Source: Streptomyces sp. SJL17-4 (GTDB taxonomy: Bacteria; Actinomycetota; Actinomycetes; Streptomycetales; Streptomycetaceae). Taken from it: a stretch of 64,000 nt of DNA. This document shows, in pieces, positions 33,275-42,117 of this stretch. The notes below the pieces were generated by a model. That model ran no database searches and was not told where the DNA came from. It saw only the letters and a list, made by a program, of their open reading frames with translations. The position numbers and the translations under genes were made by a program. The stretch lies in NCBI RefSeq assembly GCF_036826855.1, contig NZ_CP104578.1, positions 4,933,501 to 4,997,500 on the forward strand, written 5' to 3'. The first letter of the stretch is position 1; each line of letters opens with the position of its first letter.

Positions 33275-35563
33275 GTGGCGGGCGAGTCCCCCGACAAGGC
33301 GGAGCAGCAGGGGTCGTCTCAGGAGACGACGGCCTCGGGCGGCGGCGGCAGGGATCCTCGGCTTTCCGTGCTCCATAAGTCGGACGCCTCGTCGGCGGCT
33401 TCGGTTTCGTCGCCGCCGGCATCGGCGGTGCAGGTGGACCAGCCGACGGCCGTCTTCAAGACCCTGGCGCCGCGGACCCCGGAGGACGACGCACCGGCGG
33501 CTGCGCCGGAGCGGTCGGAGCAGTCGGAGGCGGAGCCGGAGCCGGAGAAGGCTCCGGAGTCCGAGAGCGACCGTCTGAAGGCCGCGGTGGCGGCGTGGGT
33601 GGCGACGGCGGAGGACGCGCCCGAGGAGTCCGAGGAGTCCGAGGAGTCCGACGAGGACGACGACGAGGACGAGCCGGAGGGCGACGCGGCGGAGTCGGAC
33701 GAGTCCGCTGAGGACGAGCTGGAGCCGGAGGACGAGGAGTCCGTGGAGCCGAAGGCGACCACGGAGCCGTTCACGGAGAAGTCCTCCGCGGAATCCTGGT
33801 TCGCGGCGCGGAAGCCGGCGGCGGACGAGGAGCCCGCGACCGAGGAGCCCGCCGACACCCCCGCCGAATCCGCCGAGTCTGCCGACTCCGGCGACGGCGT
33901 CGACGACGAGCCGGTCGATCAGCCGACGACCATGTTCAAGGCCGTCCGGCTGCCGGTGGACCAGCCCACGACCGCCCTGAAGCTCCCGTCGTCCCTGACC
34001 GGCAACGGCAACGGCAACGGCACCGGGGATACGGACAGCGAGCGCACCAGCACCTTCCTGCCGCTGCGGGCGGACATCCCGGCCGAGCAGAAGGCTCAGA
34101 AGGCCCAGGCGGCCGCGGCGGCCCCCAAGGCGCCCGAGGCTCCCCGGCCCGCCGCCTCCGCCCCCGTACAGCCGAAGGCGCCCTCGGCGTCGGCGCCCAC
34201 AGCCGCGCCCGCCCCCGCATCCGCTCCCGCTCCCGCGCTCTCCGAGCCGGAGCGGACGCGGCAGCAGCCGCTCCCGCCGCTGCCCCCGCTCGACCTGCTC
34301 GCCGAGCTGACGAACACCCCGCCCCCGCCGCCGACTCCGCTGCGGACGACCGTGCGTCGGGTGCGGATCTGGACCCCGCTGATCGTGCTGATCCTGATCG
34401 TCTTTGCGATCGTGCAGATGGTCCGCCCGCTGCCCGCGCCCGTGCTGACGCTCACGGCCGCGCCGACCTTCACCTTCGGCGGCGGTGAGCTGAAGCTGCC
34501 GTTCCCGACCGAGGGGCAGGGCGCCGTCGAGGTCGAGGGCGTCGGATCGATGGGTACGTACGGGGCGCAGAAGCCGGCCCCGATCGCGAGCGTCACGAAG
34601 ACGATGACGGCGTACGTGATCCTCCGTGACCACCCGCTCAAGGGGAGCCAGAAGGGCCCCGAGATCGAGATCGACCAGAAGGCCGCCGATCAGGGCAAGG
34701 CGGAGCACGAGTCGACGGCGCCGGTCCAGCAGGGTCAGACGTACACGGAGAAGGAGCTCCTGGAGCTCCTCATGATCCCCTCCGCGAACAACGTGGCCCG
34801 GCTGCTCGCGCGCTGGGACGCCGGTTCGGAAGCCGCGTTCGTCGAGAAGATGAACGCCGCCGCGAAGGACCTGGGCATGACCCAGTCCACGTACACCGAC
34901 CCGTCGGGTCTGCTCGACAGCACCGTGTCGACCCCGCAGGACCAGCTGAAGCTGGCGAAGGCGGTCATGCAGTACGACGTGTTCCGCGAGATCGTGAACA
35001 TGCCGAACGTGACGGTGGACGGCATCCCCGGCCGGATCGAGAACAACAACAACATCCTGCTCAAGCCGGGTGTCAGCGGCATCAAGACCGGCTCGTCGAC
35101 CCCGGCGGGCGGCAATCTGCTCTGGTCGGCGAACACGGTCGTCGACGGCAAGAACCGGCGCATCCTCGGCATCGTGATGGGCGCGAAGGACGCGGAGCAG
35201 CTCGGCCAGAAGCTCCAGCTCGCCATCGACAACAGCTACAAGCTGATCCAGCAGGCCCAGAAGGACGTCACCTCGGCGGCCGTCGTCCGCAAGGGCCAGG
35301 TCCTCGGCTACGTGGACGACGGCCTCGGCGGCCGGACGCCGGTCGTGGCGACGAAGGAGCTCAAGGCGATCGGCTGGCCGGGCCTCCAGGTGAAGCTGGC
35401 GCTGACGGACGGCGGCAAGGCCGTCCCGCACACCGGCAAGGCGGGCGACATCGTCGGCCAGGTGTCGATCGGCACCGGCGCCGGCAAGGTCAGCTCCCCG
35501 GTCGCGCTGAAGACGGACCTGGCGGAGCCGGGCTTCGACAAGAAGCTGACCCGCGTGGGCTGA
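33275..35563 (+). CDS. D-alanyl-D-alanine carboxypeptidase with long acidic N-terminal tail
   Basis: 762 residues. The first 360 are disordered and rich in Glu, Asp, Ser, Ala and Pro (acidic runs such as EESEESEESDEDDDED), then one membrane anchor (WTPLIVLILIVFAIVQMV, about 365-383), then the peptidase S11/PBP5-like domain: S-V-T-K (439-442), S-A-N (503-505) and K-T-G (604-606). It would trim D-Ala from peptidoglycan stem peptides outside the membrane. Short motifs DQPT-[AT]-x-[FL]-K recur three times in the tail and may be docking sites. GTG 33275 follows GGAGGAGG at four bases. The tail, about half the protein, is far longer than in classical PBP5. Confidence 0.88.
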   Translation: MAGESPDKAEQQGSSQETTASGGGGRDPRLSVLHKSDASSAASVSSPPASAVQVDQPTAVFKTLAPRTPEDDAPAAAPERSEQSEAEPEPEKAPESESDRLKAAVAAWVATAEDAPEESEESEESDEDDDEDEPEGDAAESDESAEDELEPEDEESVEPKATTEPFTEKSSAESWFAARKPAADEEPATEEPADTPAESAESADSGDGVDDEPVDQPTTMFKAVRLPVDQPTTALKLPSSLTGNGNGNGTGDTDSERTSTFLPLRADIPAEQKAQKAQAAAAAPKAPEAPRPAASAPVQPKAPSASAPTAAPAPASAPAPALSEPERTRQQPLPPLPPLDLLAELTNTPPPPPTPLRTTVRRVRIWTPLIVLILIVFAIVQMVRPLPAPVLTLTAAPTFTFGGGELKLPFPTEGQGAVEVEGVGSMGTYGAQKPAPIASVTKTMTAYVILRDHPLKGSQKGPEIEIDQKAADQGKAEHESTAPVQQGQTYTEKELLELLMIPSANNVARLLARWDAGSEAAFVEKMNAAAKDLGMTQSTYTDPSGLLDSTVSTPQDQLKLAKAVMQYDVFREIVNMPNVTVDGIPGRIENNNNILLKPGVSGIKTGSSTPAGGNLLWSANTVVDGKNRRILGIVMGAKDAEQLGQKLQLAIDNSYKLIQQAQKDVTSAAVVRKGQVLGYVDDGLGGRTPVVATKELKAIGWPGLQVKLALTDGGKAVPHTGKAGDIVGQVSIGTGAGKVSSPVALKTDLAEPGFDKKLTRVG

Positions 35564-35579
35564 GCGGCCACCCACTCGG

Positions 35580-35610
35580 CTGGGTTCCCCGAGTTCTCCG
35601 GGGAGCCCAG
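35580..35610 (+). terminator. Intrinsic terminator after the carboxypeptidase
   Basis: Twelve-base arms CTGGG-T-TCCCCG / CGGGGAGCCCAG pair with one wobble, around a 7-base loop and followed by CTGTTAGCGTTTT. Confidence 0.75.
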
Positions 35611-35698
35611 CTGTTAGCGTTTTCCTGGGGACGAGTACGACGCGTGACAACCGCGCGAGATGCGAGATGCGAGACGGGCAGCACGGGAAAGGGCCGCA

Positions 35699-37612
35699 GT
35701 GACCACCGCCGAGCCGACACGCGCCGACCGCGCGGACTCAGCCCCTGACTCCGACCACGCCGACGGTCGTACCGATGGCCAAGCCGACACCGCGACAGCA
35801 ACCGACGCCACCGACGACGACGCGTCTCCTGATTCGCTCCCGCGAATAGTGCTTCCGGCGCAGCGGCCCGCCCCGGCGTCCACCGCCCCGGCCCCGGCCC
35901 CGCGGCGGAAGCGCCGCTACACGGTCATGGCGGCCACCGGCCTCGCGGCCGTCACCCACATCCTGTGGTTCTTCTTCTTCGCGAACAGCGGCGGCGACCT
36001 GGCGGCGCAGGACGCATGGGCCGAGTTCGTCGGCCGGCACCCGGACTCGGCGTACAACCTGGCCTGGTACGGCGGGATGCACCCGGTCTCGTACAGCGTC
36101 GTGTCGCCGTATCTGATGTCGATGCTCGGCGTGCGCAGCACGATGATGGTCGCGGGGACGCTGTCGGCGGGGCTGACCGCGCTGATCCTGGTGCGGGTGC
36201 GGGCGGTCCGTAACCCGCTCGCGTGCTCGCTCGCGGGCGTCTTCGCGTTCCTCTGCAATGCCCTGTCGGGGCGGGTGACCTTCGGTCTCGGCATGATGTT
36301 CGCGGTCGGCGCGGTCGCGGCGGTGTTCTGCTGGCCGCACCGCTGGCGCCGCAAGCGCTGGGCGAAGGCCGCGGTGGCGGCGCCGCTCGCCGGCCTGGCG
36401 ACGGCGTGCAGCCCGGTGGCGGGTCTGTTCCTGGGGGTCGCGGCGGCGGCTCTCTTCCTGAACCGCCGGCGGCCGGGTGCGTACGCGCTGGGCCTGGCGC
36501 CGGTGGCGGTCGTGGCGCTGTCCTCGTGGCTGTTCCCCTTCTCGGGCACGCAGCCGATGGCCTTCGGCTCGACGGCGCTGCCGCTGCTGTTCGGCGTGCT
36601 GACCTTCCTCCTCGTCCCGAAGGACTGGCGGACGGTCCGCACCGCGGCGGCGGTGTACACGATCGGCACGCTGCTGACCTGGCTGATCGACTCGCAGATC
36701 GGCTCGAACATCTCGCGGCTCCCGATGCTCTTCGCGGGCGTCGTGCTGCTGGCGGCCCTGCCGTACACGGCGCCGCGCTCACGCCGCTGGTACGCGCTGG
36801 TAGTGGCCTTCGTCGGCCTGAACTTCTGGATCGGCTTCAAGGGCGTCGACGACGTGATCCGTACCGCCCCGGACGCCTCCTGGGCGCGCGAGCTCGCGCC
36901 GCTGATCAACCAGCTCCAGGTGCGGGACGCGCGCAAGGCGCGGGTGGAGGTCGTACCGGCGTCGAGCCACCGTGAGTCCTCGGCGCTGAGCCCGTACATC
37001 AACCTGGCGCGGGGCTGGAACCGTCAGGCGGACATGGAGCGCAACCCGCTCTTCTACGACGACACGCTGAACTCCGTGAACTACGAGGACTGGCTCCACC
37101 GCTGGGCCGTCCACTTCGTGGTGCTGCCGACGGGCGCGCCCGACTCGGGCGCGGAGCAGGAGGCGGAACTGGTCGACGAGGGCCTGCCGTACCTGAAGCA
37201 GGTCTGGTCGGACGAGAACTGGCGCCTGTACGAGGTCGCGAACCCGACGCCGCTCGCGAACCCGCCGGCGGTGGTGCAGAGCGCGGAGGAGAACGAGGTC
37301 GTGATCCGCGTCGAATCCCCCGGCCGGGTCCTCATCCGCGTCCCGTACTCCCCGTGGCTGGCCCTGGTGGACGAGAACGGCGGCAAGATCGAATCCCCGC
37401 AGGAGACGGAGGCGTCGAAGCTGGCCCGCGAGGAGTCGGACACCGAGCTCCCGAAGGTCTTCGCCAACGAGGAGGGCTGCCTCTTCAAGACGGAGGCGGA
37501 CGCGGAGGGCGACGAATGGACGGAACTGGTCGCCCCGAAGGCCGGCGTCTACCGCCTGGCGGCCCCGTACAAACTCTCCCGGGGCACACCGTGCCCGGAA
37601 GAACTCCGCTGA
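35699..37612 (+). CDS. Polytopic membrane protein with large extracytoplasmic C terminus
   Basis: 637 residues. A disordered, acidic cytoplasmic head of about 75 residues precedes roughly ten to eleven membrane helices (75-400) and a soluble extracytoplasmic domain of about 230 residues. YGGMHPVSYSVVSPYLM in the first loop resembles the acidic/His loop of membrane glycosyltransferase-like proteins, although no D-x-D is obvious; such genes are often called MFS transporters by default. I cannot assign an activity. GTG 35699 follows AAAGGG six bases upstream. It lies downstream of the carboxypeptidase on the same strand, with a terminator between. Confidence 0.7.
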   Translation: MTTAEPTRADRADSAPDSDHADGRTDGQADTATATDATDDDASPDSLPRIVLPAQRPAPASTAPAPAPRRKRRYTVMAATGLAAVTHILWFFFFANSGGDLAAQDAWAEFVGRHPDSAYNLAWYGGMHPVSYSVVSPYLMSMLGVRSTMMVAGTLSAGLTALILVRVRAVRNPLACSLAGVFAFLCNALSGRVTFGLGMMFAVGAVAAVFCWPHRWRRKRWAKAAVAAPLAGLATACSPVAGLFLGVAAAALFLNRRRPGAYALGLAPVAVVALSSWLFPFSGTQPMAFGSTALPLLFGVLTFLLVPKDWRTVRTAAAVYTIGTLLTWLIDSQIGSNISRLPMLFAGVVLLAALPYTAPRSRRWYALVVAFVGLNFWIGFKGVDDVIRTAPDASWARELAPLINQLQVRDARKARVEVVPASSHRESSALSPYINLARGWNRQADMERNPLFYDDTLNSVNYEDWLHRWAVHFVVLPTGAPDSGAEQEAELVDEGLPYLKQVWSDENWRLYEVANPTPLANPPAVVQSAEENEVVIRVESPGRVLIRVPYSPWLALVDENGGKIESPQETEASKLAREESDTELPKVFANEEGCLFKTEADAEGDEWTELVAPKAGVYRLAAPYKLSRGTPCPEELR

Positions 37613-37686
37613 CTCCGGTGACTCTCCGCTGATCCGAAGCCGGCGCTAAGGGCGCCGGTATCCGACCGGCCGATCCGGCGTCGCCG

Positions 37687-38154
37687 TCACGGGTACCGAT
37701 ACCCGGCCAGCATCCGCCGCATGGCGAAGGCGTGCCCACGGCTCCCGATGACGAGCGCCCGGTAGACCCGCCCGGCCGCCCCGGGAAAGACGGCGCGGGT
37801 CTCGGCGCGCAGCCGGCAGCGCCCGTCCGTCAGCTCCTCGACCCGGAAGACGAGGCTGTACGAGGAGAACCGGTGCCGCCCCTCCAGCGCCAGCTCCCGT
37901 CCCGCCACGAGCCCGGCGACCCGGAACCCGGGAAACTCCGACCCCACGCCGAGCGGCCGGACCCCACCGTGCTCCCGGGGAACGGCCCCAACGAGCCGCG
38001 CGTACCGCGCCCCACCCCCCGTGGAAAGCGACCGCCCGACCCCCACCAGCAACCGCCGCCACAACTCCTCGACCCCGGCGTCCACGACGACGACATGCTC
38101 GTCGACGAACGGCAACACACTCACGGAGCCTGCCTTCGGTCGGCTGCGGGACAT
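37687..38154 (-). CDS. SRPBCC-like (START-fold) protein
   Basis: 155 residues. An initial strand FVDEHVVVVDAGVEELWRRL, a glycine-rich middle, the strand pair FRVAGLVAGRELALEGRHRFSSYSLVFRVEEL and a long C-terminal helix (YRALVIGSRGHAFAMRRML) fit a helix-grip ligand-binding fold. Ligand and role are unknown. ATG 38154 is chosen because the upstream frame enters the tRNA region. It is the last chromosomal gene before the integrated element. Confidence 0.65.
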   Translation of the reverse strand: MSRSRPKAGSVSVLPFVDEHVVVVDAGVEELWRRLLVGVGRSLSTGGGARYARLVGAVPREHGGVRPLGVGSEFPGFRVAGLVAGRELALEGRHRFSSYSLVFRVEELTDGRCRLRAETRAVFPGAAGRVYRALVIGSRGHAFAMRRMLAGYRYP

Positions 38155-38204
38155 CAGGGGGATGCTACGACGACCGTCAGGAGGCAGGACGGGGTACGAC
38201 GACA

Positions 38205-38236
38205 AAGACCACCTGGTGACATCACCAGATGGTCTT
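38205..38236 (-). terminator. Original chromosomal terminator of tRNA-Arg
   Basis: AAGACCACCTGGTGA and TCACCAGATGGTCTT form a 14-of-15 matched hairpin. It lies just beyond the displaced tRNA 3' end, where the terminator of the minus-strand tRNA gene stood before insertion. Confidence 0.7.
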
Positions 38237-38240
38237 CTCG

Positions 38241-38286
38241 CTTGTGCCCCCGGCAGGATTCGAACCTGCGACACCCGCTTTAGGAG
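38241..38286. repeat. attL: displaced 3' end of tRNA-Arg
   Basis: A 46-bp sequence identical to 53732-53777. Positions 38245-38286 are the 3' 42 bases of a tRNA (T-arm and acceptor strand); to the right the sequence diverges from the tRNA. It marks the left end of the integrated element. Confidence 0.92.
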
Positions 38287-38369
38287 TTCGATCCTACGCC
38301 CGTAGCCGGGCATGGACCGCTACTGACGGCTGCTGCGGACAGCCGGGAACGACCGTCGCCATCCACCGT

Positions 38370-38393
38370 CGTTGATGTCAGCCGTGGATGTCA
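38370..38393. repeat. Left copy of a 24-bp att-flanking direct repeat
   Basis: CGTTGATGTCAGCCGTGGATGTCA is found again at 53672-53695 near the other end. It contains two direct GATGTCA units. In the circular form the copies lie on each side of the att core in the same orientation, as arm-type integrase or Xis sites would. Confidence 0.75.
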
Positions 38394-38416
38394 GACCGGC
38401 CTGACATCCTGCGCCC

Positions 38417-38890
38417 GTGAGAATGACATGGGCCGACTTCTGGGCACTGATGGCCACCCTGAACGGCGAAGCAACCGAAGAGAGCTGCCAGCGCCTCGCT
38501 GAGGAACTGAGCCGCCGCTCCGTCCCCGACATCATCGGTTTCGCGGAGCGTAACGCCGAGGCTCTGTACCGCTTGGACCAGGAGAAGTTCGGCACCCTGC
38601 CGGTGGTCGACCTGACGGCCCGGTACGGCAGTCCCTTCCCGCAGTCGGCCGACGTGTTCCTGTACGCACGCTGCGCCGTGGTGGCCGCGGGGCAAGCTGT
38701 GTGGGAGAGCGTCTTCTTCGACGTCGACAAGTTCACCCCGTACACCGCCAGCGAGTGCGACGGCGAGTGGCTGCTGTACGTGCCGGACAAGGCGTACGAG
38801 CTGGCCACCGGCGAGGAGTGGGACCGCTCAACCCGGTACTGCTTCGAGAGCTACTCCAACCGAGACGGTTGGCCAGACCTGCGGAGCTGA
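38417..38890 (+). CDS. DUF4240 domain protein
   Basis: 157 residues. The opening M-x-W-x-D-F-W-x-L followed by a helical EESCQRLAEELSRRS and the late WLLYVPDKAYELATGEEWDR matches DUF4240, a small domain of unknown function found in bacterial accessory genes. GTG 38417 and ATG 38423 are both possible; no good ribosome site is visible. As the first cargo gene beside attL it may be a passenger. Confidence 0.75.
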   Translation: MRMTWADFWALMATLNGEATEESCQRLAEELSRRSVPDIIGFAERNAEALYRLDQEKFGTLPVVDLTARYGSPFPQSADVFLYARCAVVAAGQAVWESVFFDVDKFTPYTASECDGEWLLYVPDKAYELATGEEWDRSTRYCFESYSNRDGWPDLRS

Positions 38891-38896
38891 GACGAG

Positions 38897-39319
38897 CTAC
38901 CGCCTGATCGGGATAGCGGCATCTTCGGGCTCGTCGGAGGCACGCCGTGCGGTCACCAGGTAGCCCGCGAAGCCAACGTCCGGCCTGGCCTTCGCCCACC
39001 CGTCCGCCGCCTTGACCGGGACCAGAACGGTCGTGCCCGGAACGGGGTAGTTCGCCTTGTCCGTGGCGCCCGGGGGTACCCCGTAGCGGCAGTGCACCTC
39101 GACGATCGACACCACCTCCACCGAGGTGGGTGTGTGCCCCTCCCCCTGGCCGTGGTGCTCCTCGCGGAAGTCGATCTCATCCGCACGTTCGCCACCGACG
39201 ATGTCGGCGTAGTCCTCCGGATCGACCTCCAGCAGCGTCCACGAGACGACATCCCCTGGCGCGAAGCTTTCTCCGCAGCACTGCATCTGCCAGTCATCGA
39301 CCCAGATCGTCAACGTCAT
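38897..39319 (-). CDS. DUF6578 family protein
   Basis: 140 residues beginning MTLTIWVDDWQMQCCGE, the signature of DUF6578, then FAPGDVVSW and a C-terminal strand-rich part. The two adjacent Cys near residue 14 are conserved and may bind metal. Function is unknown. It converges on the DUF4240 gene with six bases between the stops. Confidence 0.75.
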   Translation of the reverse strand: MTLTIWVDDWQMQCCGESFAPGDVVSWTLLEVDPEDYADIVGGERADEIDFREEHHGQGEGHTPTSVEVVSIVEVHCRYGVPPGATDKANYPVPGTTVLVPVKAADGWAKARPDVGFAGYLVTARRASDEPEDAAIPIRR

Positions 39320-39367
39320 GCCGCCATTGTCTGTCGCCCCGGGGCCTGTTGTTGTCGACGGTGGGCG

Positions 39368-39568
39368 TCAGCGAACCAGGTTGGGGATGGGGCAGCGCTC
39401 CAGCGGTTCGTCCTGGCGGTCGGCCCAGTGCCACCAGAGAACTCGGTCCGGGCAACGCCACAGGGAACGACAGACTCGCTTCTCGTCCTCTTCGCGCAGG
39501 CAGAGGACGTATCCCTTCCACTCCATGGACCGATCCCACTCGGGGCAGCGGAGGGGCCAGTCAGCCAT
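39368..39568 (-). CDS. Small Cys/Trp-rich protein, unknown
   Basis: 66 residues with eight Trp and five Cys (RCPEW, VLCLR, VCRSLWRCPD, RCPIP), suggestive of a small zinc-binding protein, though no canonical C-x2-C pair is present. ATG 39568 is chosen; TTG 39577 is possible. I do not recognise the family; confidence rests on length, codon bias and position in a compact region. Confidence 0.5.
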   Translation of the reverse strand: MADWPLRCPEWDRSMEWKGYVLCLREEDEKRVCRSLWRCPDRVLWWHWADRQDEPLERCPIPNLVR

Positions 39569-39618
39569 TGCGTGCAACCTGTCTCAGTCGTTCTGTCAGT
39601 GGTCGGTCGTAGCGTCCG

Positions 39619-40371
39619 TCAGCTGATGGGGATCTCATAGACGATCTCGCACAGTGCTGCGGGCACAACGATGTCCGCAGTTTCCACGGGCCGTCCTTGG
39701 TCGCTGTAGTAGGTCCGCCGGATGTGCGTGACGAGCGCGGCCTTCTGGATCCCAAGGAGCGACGCTTCCTCAGCGGTCGCCTGCCGCGGCTCGGGCTGCT
39801 CGACGGCGTGGCTGATGGTGACGCCGATCTGGGCCATCCGGTTCACGACGCCGGCCCCGGCATGAGGCCCACCCTCAGGAAGGACGACGAGGGTCCCGCC
39901 GGTGAGGTCGTACGGCTCCCAGCTCGTCGACAACTGCACGGGCCGCCCGTCGGCGAGGAACTCGTACACGGTCCGGACACACAGCTCGCCCTCACCGATC
40001 CCGAGCCGCGCAGCGATCTCCGCCGGCGCGGGCACCTTGGCATCGGTCCGGCTCTCCCAGCCGCCATTCCGCCCCACGGCCTTCATGTCGGCCCGGAAGG
40101 GCGATCCGTCGGGCTGCTCGCGCGCCGCAGACCGAACCATCCGCACCCGCTGCCGGGGCTCGGCCACGTAGGTCCCAGACCCGGCCCGCCCCTCCAGCAC
40201 GCCCTGGGAGATCAACAACTCCTGGGCCCGGCGAACGACGTTCTCGCCCACCCCGCACTCCTGGCCGATCTGGGCCCGAGAGGGCAGCCGGTCACCAGGA
40301 GTCCACTCGTGCTCCGCGATCCGCCGCCGGAGTACGTCGGCGATGTGGAGGTAAGGCGGCTGCTCAGGCAT
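39619..40371 (-). CDS. GntR/UTRA-family transcriptional regulator
   Basis: 250 residues. The N-terminal winged helix (YLHIADVLRRRI, GDRLPSRAQIGQECGVGENVVRRA, LEGRAGSGTYV) is GntR-type; the C-terminal UTRA domain (from about residue 95) would sense a small ligand. It is divergent from the coupled small-gene operon, with two CTAGT-N2-ACTAG palindromes between, so it probably represses both. Confidence 0.9.
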   Translation of the reverse strand: MPEQPPYLHIADVLRRRIAEHEWTPGDRLPSRAQIGQECGVGENVVRRAQELLISQGVLEGRAGSGTYVAEPRQRVRMVRSAAREQPDGSPFRADMKAVGRNGGWESRTDAKVPAPAEIAARLGIGEGELCVRTVYEFLADGRPVQLSTSWEPYDLTGGTLVVLPEGGPHAGAGVVNRMAQIGVTISHAVEQPEPRQATAEEASLLGIQKAALVTHIRRTYYSDQGRPVETADIVVPAALCEIVYEIPIS

Positions 40372-40380
40372 ATGGAAAAT

Positions 40381-40411
40381 CTAGTCCACTAGCTCTAATC
40401 TAGTTAACTAG
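40381..40411. promoter_or_regulatory. Twin CTAGT-N2-ACTAG operators
   Basis: CTAGT-CC-ACTAG (40381-40392) and CTAGT-TA-ACTAG (40400-40411) are perfect 12-bp palindromes with centres 19 bp apart, in the 78-base gap between the GntR gene and the plus-strand operon. Position and symmetry fit autoregulation by the adjacent GntR protein. Confidence 0.75.
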
Positions 40412-40449
40412 CTTCACTGAAAGTGATCGCCGGTGACGGAGGCTTCCCT

Positions 40450-40728
40450 GTGCCTGCTCCAGAAGTAAGCGCGGAGGCCCTGGCTGCCCGGCTGTCAGCC
40501 GCCGGACTCACCACACGGACGGAAGCGCACCCCTGGCACACATCGATCGAAGCGGAGGTACCGGAATCCCTCCCCGCCGAGACATGGCGGGAGGTCTTGG
40601 AAGTCGTGGCGGCGGCAGACCGATTCGGTCTCCTGGCCACCAGCCTGGGCGGCCGCACCCTATGGGCCGTCGTGAACAAAGTGGTCCCCGCGACGGGCGA
40701 TGTCCGGGGACCTGGCCATCAGCGATAG
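40450..40728 (+). CDS. Small AICE protein, unknown
   Basis: 92 residues, first gene of the coupled operon. SAEALAARLSAAGLTTRTEA followed by a strand-helix pair and FGLLATSLGGRTLWAVV looks like a compact alpha/beta domain without catalytic motifs. GTG 40450 is preferred because GGAGG (40438-40442) stands seven bases upstream; GTG 40423 lies earlier without a ribosome site. Confidence 0.65.
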   Translation: MPAPEVSAEALAARLSAAGLTTRTEAHPWHTSIEAEVPESLPAETWREVLEVVAAADRFGLLATSLGGRTLWAVVNKVVPATGDVRGPGHQR

Positions 40729-40740
40729 GAGCTGATCAGC

Positions 40741-41040
40741 GTGCTCAACCGTATCCGCCGCGCCATCACGCGCACCAGAGAGCGATACGCCCAAGAGGCC
40801 CGGCACCGCGAGGTGTTAAGGCTGACCCGTCCGCCGCTTGTCCTGCCCAACCCGTCCGATGAACTGACGCTGCTCCTGCGACGGCTCGGAGATCGCACGG
40901 ACTTCCTCCCGGGAGAGGCGACGGCTCTCGTCCGTCCGTACGTCCTGGCCGTCGAGCAACGCACCCGGCAGAGCTCGGCGCCGGTCCCGCACCACATCCT
41001 CGCCCACACTTGCTTTGCGCCGGCGGAGACCCTCGGATGA
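40741..41040 (+). CDS. Small basic AICE protein, unknown
   Basis: 99 residues, Arg-rich N-terminal helix (NRIRRAITRTRERYAQEARHRE) followed by a helical segment SDELTLLLRRLGD. It could bind nucleic acid. GTG 40741 follows AGGAG. Its stop overlaps the next start (ATGA). Confidence 0.65.
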   Translation: MLNRIRRAITRTRERYAQEARHREVLRLTRPPLVLPNPSDELTLLLRRLGDRTDFLPGEATALVRPYVLAVEQRTRQSSAPVPHHILAHTCFAPAETLG

Positions 41041-41216
41041 CCCGTGTCCCCTTGGCAGCAGCCACGCCCTACGAGTCCAGCGCGTGCCGGATCGGCACCC
41101 ACCAGGAGTGCGCACACTCCTCTCCGACGACGGCGCCAATCGGCATCCCAGTCATCTATGAGGCGTGCGCCTGCTCCTGCCACCGCGCGACCACGTCACC
41201 GGAGGCGACATCGTGA
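41037..41216 (+). CDS. Small Cys-rich AICE protein, unknown
   Basis: 59 residues with five Cys and several His (CRIGTHQECAHS, CACSCH), a probable zinc-binding knuckle. It overlaps the previous gene by ATGA and the next by GTGA, strong evidence that it is translated. Confidence 0.6.
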   Translation: MTRVPLAAATPYESSACRIGTHQECAHSSPTTAPIGIPVIYEACACSCHRATTSPEATS

Positions 41217-41437
41217 ACGGCTTCCCCCCGGGTGGCGCACTCGCCTCCCCGGTCGAGATCACCACGGCCACCGTGCAGCGCGGCGACGTCATCCAGATCG
41301 GCGGCCAACCGTGCCGAGTAGCTGACCTCCGCCAACTCCCCGGCGGCGCCAAGCGCCTCCTCTTCGAATCGGGCGAACTCCTGACGATGCACACCCGTAC
41401 GCGCTTGATCGCCGTACGCGTGCTCAGAAGGTGGTGA
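41213..41437 (+). CDS. Small beta-rich AICE protein, unknown
   Basis: 74 residues of mainly beta strands (VQRGDVIQIGGQPCRVADLRQLPG, KRLLFESGELLTM), resembling an SH3-like or KOW-like barrel. GTG 41213 overlaps the previous stop and has GGAGG upstream. Its stop overlaps the GntR gene that follows. Confidence 0.65.
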   Translation: MNGFPPGGALASPVEITTATVQRGDVIQIGGQPCRVADLRQLPGGAKRLLFESGELLTMHTRTRLIAVRVLRRW

Positions 41438-42117
41438 TCGACCCAATGCGGTCCCTCCGCCACACCATCGCCGACGACCTCCGGTCCCAGATCACCACCG
41501 GCGAACTCACGGCCGGCACCCGCCTTCCCTCGGAGCCCCAGCTCGCCACGCACTACAAGGTCAGCACTCCAACCCTGCGGAATGCCCTGGCACTCCTCCA
41601 GGCCGAGGGCCTGATCGAGAAGATCCACGGCAAGGGCAACTTCGTCCGCCACCCCCTCCGCAGACTCACGTACACCGGAGGCCGCCTCACCCCGGACGGA
41701 GACCTCCACGTCACGATCCGCACGACCAACCTCCGAGCGCGCGGACACCTGATCCCCCTACTCAAGGTCCCGTCGCGGGCGCTGCTGACGGAGTTCTTCT
41801 GCGTCACTCATCAGGGGGAGTCGCCGCACAGCCTGGCCCGCATCTACGTCCCTCGCGACCTGGCGCCCGCGGAGCTCCATTGGCACCGATCCGGCGTGAG
41901 CCAAAGCCGAGACCGGGTCAGTGCCCGCCTCCCCACCCCCGAGGAAGCCTCAACTCTTCGCATCAGCTCGGCGCTGGCCGTCCTCTCGATCACTCGCGTG
42001 TCGACCGACAACACCGGCCGTGTGGTCGAGGCAGCACTTCTGGTCCTTCCCAGCGACCGCACGGATGCGCTCTTCGACACGCACCACGTAACCAACGAGA
42101 AAGGACAGGAAGGATGA
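41434..42117 (+). CDS. GntR-family transcriptional regulator
   Basis: 227 residues. The winged helix near the N terminus (LRHTIADDLRSQITTGELTAGTRLPSEPQLATHY, TLRNALALLQAEGLIEKIHGKGNFV) is GntR-type; the C-terminal UTRA-like sensor is shorter than usual. GTG 41434 overlaps the previous stop; ATG 41446 is an alternative. It is the fifth gene of the coupled operon, so it may feed back on it. Confidence 0.88.
   Translation: MIDPMRSLRHTIADDLRSQITTGELTAGTRLPSEPQLATHYKVSTPTLRNALALLQAEGLIEKIHGKGNFVRHPLRRLTYTGGRLTPDGDLHVTIRTTNLRARGHLIPLLKVPSRALLTEFFCVTHQGESPHSLARIYVPRDLAPAELHWHRSGVSQSRDRVSARLPTPEEASTLRISSALAVLSITRVSTDNTGRVVEAALLVLPSDRTDALFDTHHVTNEKGQEG

Noticed and set aside
38241..38286. A second tRNA-Arg gene
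   Set aside because: Only the 3' 42 bases of the tRNA are present; the 5' half is missing, so it is an att repeat and not a gene.
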